From the NCBI RefSeq assembly GCF_015693305.1, contig NZ_CP065138.1:2420001-2484000 (forward strand): a DNA stretch of 64,000 nt. The letters are read 5' to 3'. Source of the stretch: Sphingobium sp. Cam5-1 (GTDB taxonomy: Bacteria > Pseudomonadota > Alphaproteobacteria > Sphingomonadales > Sphingomonadaceae). How positions within the stretch are numbered: position 1 is the first letter of the stretch; each line of letters begins with the position of its first letter. Shown here piece by piece: positions 1 through 9,796 of this stretch. A model generated the notes under the pieces. The model ran no database searches. It had not been told where the DNA came from and worked only from the letters and a program-made list of their open reading frames with translations. The position numbers were made by a program, and so were the translations under genes.

Positions 1-1405
1 GATCGTGTCGCAGATGATCAGCTGGGTCGTCACGCTGGTGGTGATCCGGCTCCTCGATCCCGCTGATTACGGACTGTTCGCGATGACGCAGGTCATCCTG
101 AACTTCGCCACCTTTCTTAACGGCTATGGGTTGGTGAGCGCGCTGGTGCAGTCGGAGACGCTCGATTCGCACAAGCTGCGTCAGGCTTTTGGCATCATGC
201 TGCTGCTGAACGGCGGACTGGCGCTGGCGCAGTTGCTGATCGCGCCCTGGGCGGCGGACTATTATGACCAACCCATGGTCGGCGATCTGCTGCGGGTGCA
301 GGCGCTGCTCTATCTATCGACGCCGTTCATATCGATTCCCGAAGCGCTGATGGGCCGGGCACTGGATTTCAGGCGGCCAGCGTTGGTCAATCTGGTGGCG
401 GCGATAGCGTCCGCGGCCGTGGCGCTGGCGGGCGCGCTGTCGGGATGGGGCGTGTGGACGCTGGTGTTTGCACCGATGGCGGGATTCTGGGTGAAGGCGG
501 TGGGCTATATACTCGCTACCGGTTTCCGGCCGATTCCCAGCTTCGATTTTAGGGGCACAGGGGCGATGGTCGCTTATGGCGCATCGCTGCTGGGCGGCCA
601 GCTTTTCTGGATCGTGCAGAGCCAGGCGGACATTTTCATAGGCGGGCGCATGCTCAACGCGCATCAGCTTGGCCTCTATGCCGAAGCCCTGTTCCTCACG
701 CAGATTTTCGTGTCGAAATTCATCCCGCCCCTCAATGACGTCGCCTTTCCTGCCTATGCGCGCATGCAAAAGGATCCATCCCGAATCGCCTGGTCCTTCT
801 GCAAGGCGGTACGGCTGCTGCTGCTTATTTCCTGTCCAGTATATCTCGGGATGGCGGTGACAGCCGAGCCTTTGGTGGAAACGCTTTTCGGAACGAAGTG
901 GCTGGAAATGGCGCCCTTCGTTTCGGTGCTGGCGCTCGCCATGCCGTTCATGACGCTACAGGTGATGTTTGCGCCGGTCAGCAATGCGCTGGGGCGGCCC
1001 GGCACCACCGCGCGAATCGCCGCGGTGGGAGCGATTCTCATGCCTGCGGCTTTCCTGATCGGCATTCAGTTCGGCGCGATTGGCCTGGCATGGGCGTGGC
1101 TGGGCGCCTTCCCCATCCTGACGATCGTTACGGCGCGCCTCGCCGGGGGGCCGATGGGGCTCCGGCTGTCTGACCTGATTCGGGCAGCGGCTCCGGGGCT
1201 TGGCTGCTCGATCCTGATGGCGAGCGCGGTCATGGCCATCGATTCGCAACTTCCCGCCATGGGAGCGATGGCGCGGCTGAGCTTGCTGGTCCCGGCGGGC
1301 GGCCTTGCTTTTCTGACCGCGCTGATGCTGTGCGCGCGTGGCACGCTGAGGGAATTGGTCAGCCTGGTGATTCGCCGAGCGCCGCCCCTGCCCGCCGCGG
1401 CCTGA
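1..1405 (+). CDS. Lipopolysaccharide/exopolysaccharide flippase, Wzx/MOP family (5' truncated)
   Basis: Integral inner-membrane protein of the MOP flippase superfamily, expected to move lipid-linked saccharide units across the inner membrane. About 467 residues are visible, with many hydrophobic helices. The N-terminal stretch ending in RLLDPADYGLFAMTQ is the family's usual first helix and loop. The frame is already open at the first full codon (position 2), and the GTG at 5 lies inside the conserved N-terminal region, so I treat the gene as cut by the window edge rather than starting at 5. A basic/proline tail ends the protein. The substrate cannot be told from the sequence; glycosyltransferase genes would be expected upstream, outside the window. 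Confidence 0.85.
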   Translation, partial: IVSQMISWVVTLVVIRLLDPADYGLFAMTQVILNFATFLNGYGLVSALVQSETLDSHKLRQAFGIMLLLNGGLALAQLLIAPWAADYYDQPMVGDLLRVQALLYLSTPFISIPEALMGRALDFRRPALVNLVAAIASAAVALAGALSGWGVWTLVFAPMAGFWVKAVGYILATGFRPIPSFDFRGTGAMVAYGASLLGGQLFWIVQSQADIFIGGRMLNAHQLGLYAEALFLTQIFVSKFIPPLNDVAFPAYARMQKDPSRIAWSFCKAVRLLLLISCPVYLGMAVTAEPLVETLFGTKWLEMAPFVSVLALAMPFMTLQVMFAPVSNALGRPGTTARIAAVGAILMPAAFLIGIQFGAIGLAWAWLGAFPILTIVTARLAGGPMGLRLSDLIRAAAPGLGCSILMASAVMAIDSQLPAMGAMARLSLLVPAGGLAFLTALMLCARGTLRELVSLVIRRAPPLPAAA

Positions 1406-1406
1406 A

Positions 1407-1835
1407 TCAGGCCGACTGGATATAGTCGCGCAAAGCCGCCGCTTCCGATTCGATGCTGTCGATCCGGAACTTGACCAGGTCGCCTATGGAAACGAGTCCG
1501 ATAAGAGCTCCATCAACGACGACAGGCAGGTGACGCACCCGCTTCTTCGTCATCAGCGACAGACAGTGAATCACCGGCGTCTTGTCGTCCGTGGTGATGG
1601 CAGGCGCCGTCATCACTTCGCTCACCTTGCGACCCAGCACCGCCGCACCGTCCCGCGCAATTTGATGAACGAGGTCGCGTTCGGAAAAGATGCCTACCAC
1701 TTGCCCGTCACCGACAACAGGCACGCAGCCGATCCGCCGTTCGGACAATAATTGAACCACGGAAAGAACGCTGTCGTCGGGCCGGACCTGAGTGACTTCG
1801 CGTCCTTTGCCCTGCAGAATCGCGGTGATCGTCAT
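1407..1835 (-). CDS. CBS-domain protein (tandem CBS pair)
   Basis: A 142-residue soluble protein made of two CBS domains (about residues 8-65 and 72-130) and almost nothing else. Stand-alone CBS pairs bind adenine nucleotides and act as sensors of energy state or regulators of partner proteins. The typical motifs are visible: GIFSERDLVHQIA at the end of the first domain and GLVSIGDLVKFRID at the end of the second. It converges on the flippase gene, with one base between the two stop codons, and diverges from the small membrane-protein gene. The partner is unknown. Confidence 0.88.
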   Translation of the reverse strand: MTITAILQGKGREVTQVRPDDSVLSVVQLLSERRIGCVPVVGDGQVVGIFSERDLVHQIARDGAAVLGRKVSEVMTAPAITTDDKTPVIHCLSLMTKKRVRHLPVVVDGALIGLVSIGDLVKFRIDSIESEAAALRDYIQSA

Positions 1836-1910
1836 GCCCCGTCTCCTTGCCGTTCAGACATTATGTCTCAGTCCCTTGATGATCCCACTTTCGTTCCCCA
1901 AAGAAAAGAG

Positions 1911-2210
1911 ATGAGAGATAAACAGGGCCTCGACGATCCCCGGATCGCCGCAACCGCATGGGGACGGTTCCGCCGCATCATGTTGTGGATGGCGGTTGGC
2001 GGCGCGCTGTGCGTCGGCGTCGCGCTTGTCTGCTTGCGGATATGGGCTGGACCGATGCCCTTCCACATGATCCTTGCCACCATCATCGGGGTTTGGTTGA
2101 CCTTCATGCTGGGGACCGGGTTGATGGCGCTCGTGTTCCTGTCGAGCGGGACAGGACACGACGATCAGGTCATGGACCCGCTGAAGGACGAGGTATCGAT
2201 CGATGACTGA
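1911..2210 (+). CDS. Small two-helix membrane protein, unknown function
   Basis: A 99-residue protein with a charged N-terminus, two hydrophobic segments (about residues 23-45 and 52-75) and an acidic C-terminal tail, so probably an inner-membrane protein. I do not recognise a function. The ATG at 1911 is preceded by a purine-rich AAAGAAAAGAG and leaves 75 bp for promoters facing the divergent CBS gene. An in-frame ATG at 1863 would leave only 27 bp and has no visible ribosome binding site, so I prefer 1911. Its stop overlaps the next start by 8 nt, so it is translationally coupled to the thioesterase. Confidence 0.7.
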   Translation: MRDKQGLDDPRIAATAWGRFRRIMLWMAVGGALCVGVALVCLRIWAGPMPFHMILATIIGVWLTFMLGTGLMALVFLSSGTGHDDQVMDPLKDEVSIDD

Positions 2211-2580
2211 AAAAAGGGGCGAACTGGTTCTGCGGGTGGTTCCCGGCCTTACCCAGATCAACACCAACGGCCATATTTTTGGTGGGTGGATATTAAGCCA
2301 GATGGATATCGCGGGCGGCATCGTGGCGGGCCGACTGGCCGAAGGAGCGGTGGCGACCGTCGCGATCGATGGGATGAAATTCATATCCCCGATGCTGCTG
2401 GGCGATATTGTGACGGTCTATGCGCATGAGGAACGGCGCGGGCAGACCTCGATGGGCATTCGTGTCGATGTGGTGGCGACGCGCGGGGCGGATCAGCAGC
2501 AGATCGACCTTACCAGCGGCCTCTTCACCTTCGTCGCGCTGGACGACCAGCATCGGCCCCGCGTTTTGCCCACGCGCTGA
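2203..2580 (+). CDS. Acyl-CoA thioesterase, YciA-like hotdog fold
   Basis: A 125-residue single hotdog-domain protein predicted to hydrolyse acyl-CoA thioesters in the cytoplasm. The YciA/BACH signature is visible near the N-terminus: N20-T-N-G-H-I-F-G-G-W followed by the acidic residue D35. These enzymes usually act as hexamers. It starts inside the end of the upstream membrane-protein gene (8-nt overlap), which suggests one operon. A terminator hairpin follows about 25 bp after the stop. Confidence 0.88.
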   Translation: MTEKRGELVLRVVPGLTQINTNGHIFGGWILSQMDIAGGIVAGRLAEGAVATVAIDGMKFISPMLLGDIVTVYAHEERRGQTSMGIRVDVVATRGADQQQIDLTSGLFTFVALDDQHRPRVLPTR

Positions 2581-2602
2581 ATTGCCACTGGTCAAATATG
2601 AA

Positions 2603-2632
2603 AAAGGGAGCGGCGCGAACGCCACTCCCTTT
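2603..2632 (-). terminator. Rho-independent terminator of the DUF4167 transcript (shared hairpin)
   Basis: AAAGGGAG and CTCCCTTT flank an inner GGCG/CGCC stem with a CGAA loop and one C/A mismatch. Read on the minus strand the stem is followed by a run of five T, so it is a good intrinsic terminator 40 nt after the DUF4167 stop. On the plus strand it is followed only by TTTAATT, so it may end the thioesterase transcript less efficiently. Confidence 0.8.
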
Positions 2633-2670
2633 AATTCTATCGCGCCGCCTGTCTCAAGCAGCAGCTTAGA

Positions 2671-3450
2671 TCATTCCGCCGCTTCGGCAGCCGGGCGGGC
2701 GCGACGGGTGCGCTTGCGCGGCGCTTCCTCTGCCGCTGGCTCGCTGTCATTGTCGGCACGAGCAATCGATGGCGGCAGGACGGAAAGATCCAGTCCTTCG
2801 CTGCCCTCCGACTTCGCCGTATCGGCCTTGCGGGGGCGGCCCCGGCGGGCGCGGGGCGCTTCAGGCGCTGCCGCAGCTTCCGTTTCGGGCTGAGGCTCAG
2901 GCAAATGTTCCCCCACTGGTGCGGGAGCTTCCGGCGTTTCCCTTTCCTGTCGCTCGGCTGCTTCATAGGCAGGGCGATCCCGGCGCGGCCGATCCCGACG
3001 ATTCCGGTCGCGATTATCCTGCTGGTCGCGCGGCTGATCCCGGCGACGATCGCCTTCATAGCCACGTTCGAAATGCTGCTGCTGCGGCTCGCCACGATTA
3101 TCATCGCCCGCATATTCCGGAGCGTCGAAATCATCGCCTTCATAATCGCCATTGTCTTCCGGACGGCGGTAGCGCTGCTGCTGCTCCTCCTGCCGGGCGC
3201 GATTGTCGGCGAGCACGCGGAAATAATGATCGGCAAACTGCAGATAATATTCCGCATTCACCCGGTCGCCCGCCATCTGGGCGTCACGAGCCATATTCTT
3301 GTATTTTTCCAGAAGCTGGACCGCGTTGCCGCGTGCGCGGCTATCAATCCGGTTGCCGCTATCGCCACCGCCCCGGTTACCGCCGCTGGGACGTCCGTTA
3401 TTGTTGTTCCGGCCGCGATTCCGGCGACCGGCCTGCCTGTTGTTGATCAA
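2671..3450 (-). CDS. DUF4167 domain-containing protein
   Basis: A 259-residue protein. The first 35 residues are rich in Asn, Arg and Gly (RRNRGRNNNNGRPSGG). A conserved helical segment follows (NAVQLLEKYKNMARDAQMAG, then the NAEYYLQFADHYFRV stretch, residues about 42-80), which marks the alphaproteobacterial DUF4167 family. The rest is low-complexity: an Arg/Asp/Gln tract in the middle and a basic RKRTRRAR tail. This composition resembles RNA-binding proteins, but no activity is established. It lies 352 bp downstream of hisS-prfA-prmC on the same strand, a context that would fit a role linked to translation. The ATG follows a GA-rich stretch. Confidence 0.85.
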   Translation of the reverse strand: MINNRQAGRRNRGRNNNNGRPSGGNRGGGDSGNRIDSRARGNAVQLLEKYKNMARDAQMAGDRVNAEYYLQFADHYFRVLADNRARQEEQQQRYRRPEDNGDYEGDDFDAPEYAGDDNRGEPQQQHFERGYEGDRRRDQPRDQQDNRDRNRRDRPRRDRPAYEAAERQERETPEAPAPVGEHLPEPQPETEAAAAPEAPRARRGRPRKADTAKSEGSEGLDLSVLPPSIARADNDSEPAAEEAPRKRTRRARPAAEAAE

Positions 3451-3802
3451 GAGCTGGTCCTTGCGTTCACTTTGCCATCATTCACTGAAAACATCGTTCA
3501 GTCGCTATCCTAAAACGCCGCCTGCTTATCAGGCCGGGTAGGGCTCCGCCGGACAGGGGCTGCGCGACAGCCCTTGCCCTTACGCTGCCAGAGGCGCCTG
3601 CGCAGCAGCGCCATCGTGACTTTGAAGGAGCGGGTAAACGGCCTTTTCTTAGCTAAGCCCCACGGGGCAGATCCTCAGGATAATGCCGTCCCTGCTCCTC
3701 ATGTAGTGTCTTTGGCGGGATAAACCAAGCGAATTTCACTTGCGCCCGAGCAATTCCGGCGCGTTCGGTTCGTCGACTGATCATCACGAGGATCGGGCAC
3801 GC
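3451..3802. other. 352-bp gap between prmC and DUF4167, with structured segments
   Basis: No clear gene. It holds a hairpin GGGCTG-CGCGA-CAGCCC (3557-3573), the palindrome CTTAGCTAAG (3648-3657) directly beside GCCCC-AC-GGGGC (3657-3668), and a possible 34-residue, very basic minus-strand frame from ATG 3614 to TAG 3510, which has no obvious ribosome binding site. It would be the 5' leader of DUF4167 or the 3' region of the prmC transcript. I see no tRNA cloverleaf and no RNA family I can name. Confidence 0.5.
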
Positions 3803-4626
3803 TCAAAGCTGTGGAGAAGGAGTAGCGACCAGGCAACGGTCATGTCCCGCCATGTCTTTGCGCGTGACCACGCCAAGTCCCTGATCATGAAGCAGGGCGG
3901 AGACGCTTTCTCGCTGATCATGGCCGATCTCGATGGCCGCTACGCCGCCCTTTGCCAACAGTCGCGCGATCATGGGCGCGATACGCCGATAATCGTCCAG
4001 CCCGTCGGCACCGGCAAAGAGGGCGCTTGAAGGTTCATGCAACACATCGCCCGCAAGCTCGGCATCGCTTTCAATATAGGGCGGGTTAGCCAGGATGAGG
4101 TCGAACCGTTCCACCATTCCCTCCGCCCAATCGCCCCGCTGAAAGGATGCGCGCCCGGCAAGCCCCAGATGTTCGGCATTGGTTCGGGCAACCGCGAGGG
4201 CGGGGGCGGAGCTGTCTACACCGATGCCCGTCGCCTGCGGCCAATGATCCAAGGCCGCGAGCAGCAGCGCGCCCGATCCGGTGCCAAGGTCCAGGATTCG
4301 TGCCGGTGCGCGCCCCTGGAAATGATCAATCGCAGCCTCGATCAACGTTTCCGTGTCCGGACGCGGGATCAGGACATCGGGCGTCACCCGCAGGCTGATC
4401 GTCCAGAAATCACGCACGCCGGTGATGTAGGCGATGGGTTCGCCTTTAATCCGTCGATCGATCAGCGCGTCAAAGCCGGAAGGCACCGTGAGGTCTTGCT
4501 GGCGAAGCAGCAACTCGTTGCGGGTGATGCCCAGCGCGTGGGCGAGGAGCAGTTCCGCGTCGAGACGCGCTGTATCGCTGACATTTTGAAGCCGGGTAGC
4601 CGCATCGCGAAGCGCCTGGGCAATGC

Positions 4627-4630
<4 letters not shown>
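3803..4630 (-). CDS. prmC: Peptide chain release factor N5-glutamine methyltransferase
   Basis: A 275-residue SAM-dependent enzyme that methylates the glutamine of the GGQ motif in RF1 and RF2, raising termination efficiency. The N-terminal helical substrate domain spans about residues 1-75. The SAM-binding motif DLGTGSG lies at 114-120 and the catalytic NPPY at 182-185. The start overlaps the prfA stop by 4 nt, so the enzyme is translationally coupled to its substrate. Length is normal for the family. Confidence 0.96.
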
Positions 4631-5717
<1,087 letters not shown>

Positions 5718-5718
<1 letters not shown>

Positions 5719-6980
5719 TAGAGAGCCGTCAGCTTCCCGACTAGATCGGCCAGCGGCACGGCCTGCTGTTCACCCGAACGCAGATCGCGCAGACCCGCTT
5801 CGCCCCGAGTCAGTTCATCGTCGCCGATGATGACCGCCCATGCGGCGCCCGAAGCATTGGCTCGCTGCATCCGCTTCTTCATATTCCCCCGAAAACCCAT
5901 GTCGCACATAATCCCGGCGCGGCGAAGATCAGCGACCAGGCCCATCGCCTTCGCTTCTGCCGCCTCGCCCAGCGGGATCATGACCACTGCGGGCGCGAAA
6001 GGTTCCGGCGCATCGATCAGCATCGCGAGCCTCTCGATCCCCGCAGCCCAGCCGACGGCCGGGGTCGAGGGACCACCGAGATTTTCGATCAGCCCGTCAT
6101 AGCGGCCTCCGCCCAAGACGGTGCCCTGTGCGCCCAGCCGATCGGTGATGAATTCGAAAGCGGTGTGACGGTAATAATCGAGGCCGCGTACCAGACGCGC
6201 ATCGCGTTCCCACGCCACGCCTGCCGCATCGAGGCCCGCCGTCACCTTGCCGAAGAAGGCGCGCGCTTCTTCGGTCAGGTAGGCGTCGATATCCGGCGCG
6301 CTATCCGCCACCGGCCGGTCGCGCGGATCCTTGCTGTCGAGGATGCGCAGCGGATTACGATGCAGTCGGTCGAGACTGTCCTCCGACAGCTGATCGCGAT
6401 GCGCCTCGAAATGGGCGACCAGCGCGGCGCGCCACGCGTCACGGCTGGCCGCATCCCCCAGCGTATTGAGGTTCAGCGTGACGCCTTCGGATACGCCAAG
6501 CTCGCGCAGCAACTGGTCGGCAAAGACCAGCAGTTCAATATCCGCGCCCGGCTCGCCCGCGCCGATAATCTCTGCGTCCAGCTGGTGGAACTGGCGGAAA
6601 CGGCCCTTTTGGGGGCGCTCATAGCGGAAGAGGGGACCGTGGGTCGCGACTTTAAGCGGCGAATATTGCTGCCAGCCTTCGGTAATATAGGCGCGTGCGA
6701 TCCCGGCGGTGAATTCGGGACGCAAAGTGATGCTGTCGCCGCCACGATCATCGAACGTGTACATTTCCTTGGAAACGACGTCGGTGCTTTCGCCAAGCGA
6801 CCGGGCGAACACCGCCGTTGCTTCGAAGACCGGCACTTCGACGCGATGAAATCCATAAAGCCTGCGGACCCGATCAAAGGTCGCGACCACATGCGCGAAA
6901 CGTTCCTGGAACGCCTCCGCCGTACCCCCCAGCATGTCTTGCGTGCCGCGCACCGGGCGCGGGGTTTCAATTTTCGCCAT
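5718..6980 (-). CDS. hisS: Histidyl-tRNA synthetase
   Basis: A 420-residue class II aminoacyl-tRNA synthetase that charges tRNA-His. Visible motifs are the [14 protein letters not shown] motif 2 region, [14 protein letters not shown], the histidine-specific [15 protein letters not shown] and GGGRYDGL, followed by the C-terminal anticodon-binding domain (about residues 325-420). It is the first gene of hisS-prfA-prmC. The 153-bp divergent gap to the M61 peptidase should hold its promoter; I cannot assign clear -35/-10 boxes. Confidence 0.97.
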
Positions 6981-7133
6981 GGGGATGCGCCTTTAACGGC
7001 AAAGAAGCCTCAAGGAAACGCGCTTTTTTTGTCAGATAATTTCGTCGCTGTTCTTCGCGGTGGACGCATAGATTTTGGTTCGTCATGCTGAGTTCATGAG
7101 ACAATTCCTGCCAAGTCTTTCTCGGAGACAGCC

Positions 7134-9047
7134 ATGATCCGCAGCCTTGCTGCCGCCTTCCTGCTTTCCACAGCCATCGTCAACCCACTCGCCGCCCAGG
7201 ATGCCGTAAGGTCACGGCCCGCCGCCCTGCCGGTGAATGACGCCAGCCCCGCGCCGCGCGACGTCCCCTACCCCGGCGGCACCATCCGGCTGGAGGTGGA
7301 CGCGACCGACACGACTCAACGAATCCTTCGGGTGAAGGAGCATATCCCCGTCGCGTCAAGCGGCCCCATGACACTGCTGGTGCCCGAATGGCTGCCGGGC
7401 AATCATGCGCCGCGTGGGCAGATTGAAAAGATCAGCGGCCTCACATTTACCGCCGATGGCAAGCCGGTCGGCTGGAAGCGCGATCCGCTCAACGTCTATG
7501 GATTCGTCATCGACGTTCCGCAGGGCGCACGAGAAATCACCGCTTCCTTCCAGTTCCTGTCGGCCACGCAGTCCAGTCAGGGGCGCGTCGTCGTCACGCC
7601 CAAGATGCTGAATATCCAGTGGGAGTCGGTCTCGCTCTATCCCGCAGGCTATTATACCCGCCAGATTCCGGTTCAGGCCACGGTGACCTATCCCGATGGC
7701 TGGCAGGCGGCCACCGCGCTGCGTGGGCAAAAGACCGGATCGACCGTCGCTTATGAGACGATCGACTATGAAGCGTTGCAGGATTCGCCGGTATTCGCCG
7801 GACGCTATTTCAAGCCGGTGGACCTGGGCCATAATGTGACGCTGAATATCGTCGCCGACGATGCCGACGAGCTGGAGGCCAAGCCTGACCAGATCACCAA
7901 GCACAAGAAGCTGGTCGATGAAGCGGGCGCGCTCTTTGGCACCTATCATTTCGATCATTATGACTTCCTGTTCGCCATTACTGACGAGATGGGCGGCATC
8001 GGGCTTGAACATCATCGGTCATCCGAGAATCAGGTCGAGCCAGGCTATTTCAAGAAATGGGGGGATGGCGAGGCGCTGCTGGACCGCAACCTGCTGCCGC
8101 ATGAGTTCGTCCATAGCTGGGACGGCAAGTTCCGCCGCCCGGACCTGCTCTGGACGCCCGACTTCAACGTGCCGATGCAAGACAATCTGCTGTGGGTCTA
8201 TGAAGGGCAGACGCAATTTTGGGGCTATGTGCTGGGTGCGCGGTCGGGCCTGTTCACCAAGCAGGAGACGCTGGACGCCTATGCCCATATCGCCGCCAAG
8301 CTGGACACGACGCGCGGCCGTGAGTGGCGGCCGATGGAGGATACCACCCACGATCCGATCATTTCCGCCCGCCGTCCCAAGGGGTGGACAAGCTGGCAGC
8401 GGTCGGAGGATTATTATAATGAAGGGCTGATGATCTGGCTGGAGGCGGACGCGATCATCCGCAAGCAGACGCGCGGGGCGAAGGGCCTCGACGATTTCGC
8501 CAAGGCTTTCTTTGGCATCAACCCCGGCGATTGGGGTCAGGTCGTCTATAATCGCGACGATGTCATCAAGACGCTGAACGGCGTTGCGCCCTATGACTGG
8601 GCGGGATTCTTCGCCCGATATGTCGATAGCACGACGCGCGAGACGCCCAAGGGCGGCTTTGCCATGGGTGGCTACAAGCTGGTCTATGGTGACACGCCCA
8701 ACGCCTTCACCAAGGCGGCCGAGGGCAAAAATATCGACCAGAGCTTCGGCGTTGGCCTGATCGTGAAGGGGGATGGGGAAATCTCCAACGTCGTCTGGGA
8801 CAGCGCCGCGTTCCAGGCCGGGCTGGCGGTCGGCACGAAGATCGTCGCGATCAACGGAGACGAATATTCCGGCGAAGTGTTCAAGGCCGCGCTGAAGGCC
8901 GCCAAGCCGATGCAGATCATCGTCAAGCAGGACAAATACTACCGCACTTTGACGCTCGCTTATTCCGGCGGCCTGCGCTATCCGCGCCTCGAAAAATCAG
9001 GAGAGGGTGACGGCAGCCTCGATCGGCTGCTCAAACCAAGGACATAA
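7134..9047 (+). CDS. M61 family zinc metallopeptidase with C-terminal PDZ domain
   Basis: A 637-residue secreted peptidase of the glycyl-aminopeptidase family (M61). A signal peptide covers about residues 1-21 (cleavage after LAA), which places it in the periplasm. The zinc motif HEFVH is at 323-327, with the third ligand Glu in the following VYEGQTQFWG segment. A PDZ-like domain runs from about residue 535 to 610 (GVGLIVKGDGEISNV onward). The family removes N-terminal glycine or other small residues in characterised members. ATG 7134 follows a CGGAGA ribosome binding site. Probably monocistronic. Confidence 0.92.
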   Translation: MIRSLAAAFLLSTAIVNPLAAQDAVRSRPAALPVNDASPAPRDVPYPGGTIRLEVDATDTTQRILRVKEHIPVASSGPMTLLVPEWLPGNHAPRGQIEKISGLTFTADGKPVGWKRDPLNVYGFVIDVPQGAREITASFQFLSATQSSQGRVVVTPKMLNIQWESVSLYPAGYYTRQIPVQATVTYPDGWQAATALRGQKTGSTVAYETIDYEALQDSPVFAGRYFKPVDLGHNVTLNIVADDADELEAKPDQITKHKKLVDEAGALFGTYHFDHYDFLFAITDEMGGIGLEHHRSSENQVEPGYFKKWGDGEALLDRNLLPHEFVHSWDGKFRRPDLLWTPDFNVPMQDNLLWVYEGQTQFWGYVLGARSGLFTKQETLDAYAHIAAKLDTTRGREWRPMEDTTHDPIISARRPKGWTSWQRSEDYYNEGLMIWLEADAIIRKQTRGAKGLDDFAKAFFGINPGDWGQVVYNRDDVIKTLNGVAPYDWAGFFARYVDSTTRETPKGGFAMGGYKLVYGDTPNAFTKAAEGKNIDQSFGVGLIVKGDGEISNVVWDSAAFQAGLAVGTKIVAINGDEYSGEVFKAALKAAKPMQIIVKQDKYYRTLTLAYSGGLRYPRLEKSGEGDGSLDRLLKPRT

Positions 9048-9088
9048 TCACCCGCAACGCCAATTTGCATCAAAAGGCTTGAAGTCCC

Positions 9089-9631
9089 ATGAATATCGAA
9101 CTGATCCCGGTCGGCGACGATCCGCCCAACAGCCTGAACGTCATCATCGAAGTGCCGGTTGGCGGCGAGCCTGTGAAATATGAATTCGACAAGGCATCGG
9201 GCGCACTGTTCGTCGATCGCATCCTGCACACGCCGATGCGTTATCCGGCCAATTATGGCTTCGTGCCGCACACCCTGTCGCCCGATGGCGATCCGCTGGA
9301 CGCGCTGGTCATTGCCCGCTCGCCCTTCGTGCCCGGGTCGGTCGTGCGCGCTCGTCCGATCGCCGTGCTCAATCTGGAAGATGAAGCGGGTGGCGACGAA
9401 AAGCTGGTCTGCGTTCCTGACAACAAGACCTTCCCCTATTATAGCGACGTCGATGAAAAGGACGATCTGCCCGGCATCGTGATGGAGCAGATCGAACATT
9501 TCTTCACCCACTATAAGGATCTGGAAAAGCAGAAGTGGGTGCGCATCGGCACCTGGGGCGGCGCGGAAGACGCCCGCCGCATCACGCTGGAAGCGATCGA
9601 GCGCTATCAGGCTGACAAGAAGGCCGCGTAA
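9089..9631 (+). CDS. ppa: Inorganic pyrophosphatase, family I
   Basis: A 180-residue cytoplasmic enzyme that hydrolyses pyrophosphate, driving nucleic-acid and other biosynthetic reactions forward. The metal-binding acidic residues of family I are visible in GDPLDALVI and in YYSDVDEKDDLPG. Length is typical of soluble bacterial enzymes (about 175-180). The gene stands alone: it starts 41 bp after the peptidase and is followed 20 bp after its stop by a strong intrinsic terminator. Confidence 0.97.
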   Translation: MNIELIPVGDDPPNSLNVIIEVPVGGEPVKYEFDKASGALFVDRILHTPMRYPANYGFVPHTLSPDGDPLDALVIARSPFVPGSVVRARPIAVLNLEDEAGGDEKLVCVPDNKTFPYYSDVDEKDDLPGIVMEQIEHFFTHYKDLEKQKWVRIGTWGGAEDARRITLEAIERYQADKKAA

Positions 9632-9650
9632 GCCAACTCATTGAGATAAG

Positions 9651-9685
9651 GGGTCGCGCGGGAGATGTCCTGCGCGGCCCTTTTT
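9651..9685 (+). terminator. Rho-independent terminator of ppa
   Basis: GGGTCGCGCGGGA pairs with TCCTGCGCGGCCC across a GATG loop (13-bp stem, G-T wobbles only) and is followed directly by TTTTTG. It lies 20 nt after the ppa stop codon. Confidence 0.9.
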
Positions 9686-9702
9686 GTTTGGTTTGTTCCG
9701 TC

Positions 9703-9770
9703 ATGCCAGCGAACGCTGGCATCTCGGGAGAAAGCGCGAGCAGGCCGGAGATCCCAGCTTCCGCTGGGAT
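9703..9770. repeat. Pair of REP-like palindromes
   Basis: Two head-to-head palindromes: ATGCCAGCG-AA-CGCTGGCAT (9703-9722) and ATCCCAGC-TTCC-GCTGGGAT (9751-9770), with CTCGGGAG and CCGGAG spacers between. The second form recurs at 48661-48680. Such TCATCCCAGC...GCTGGGAT units are scattered between genes in many sphingomonad genomes. They sit here between ppa and the convergent regulator gene. Confidence 0.75.
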
Positions 9771-9796
9771 GACTGCGCCCGGCGGACATGCCGCCC

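Noticed and set aside
1752..1910. Longer N-terminus for the small membrane protein
   Set aside because: It would overlap the CBS gene start region and has no ribosome binding site; the ATG at 1911 fits better.
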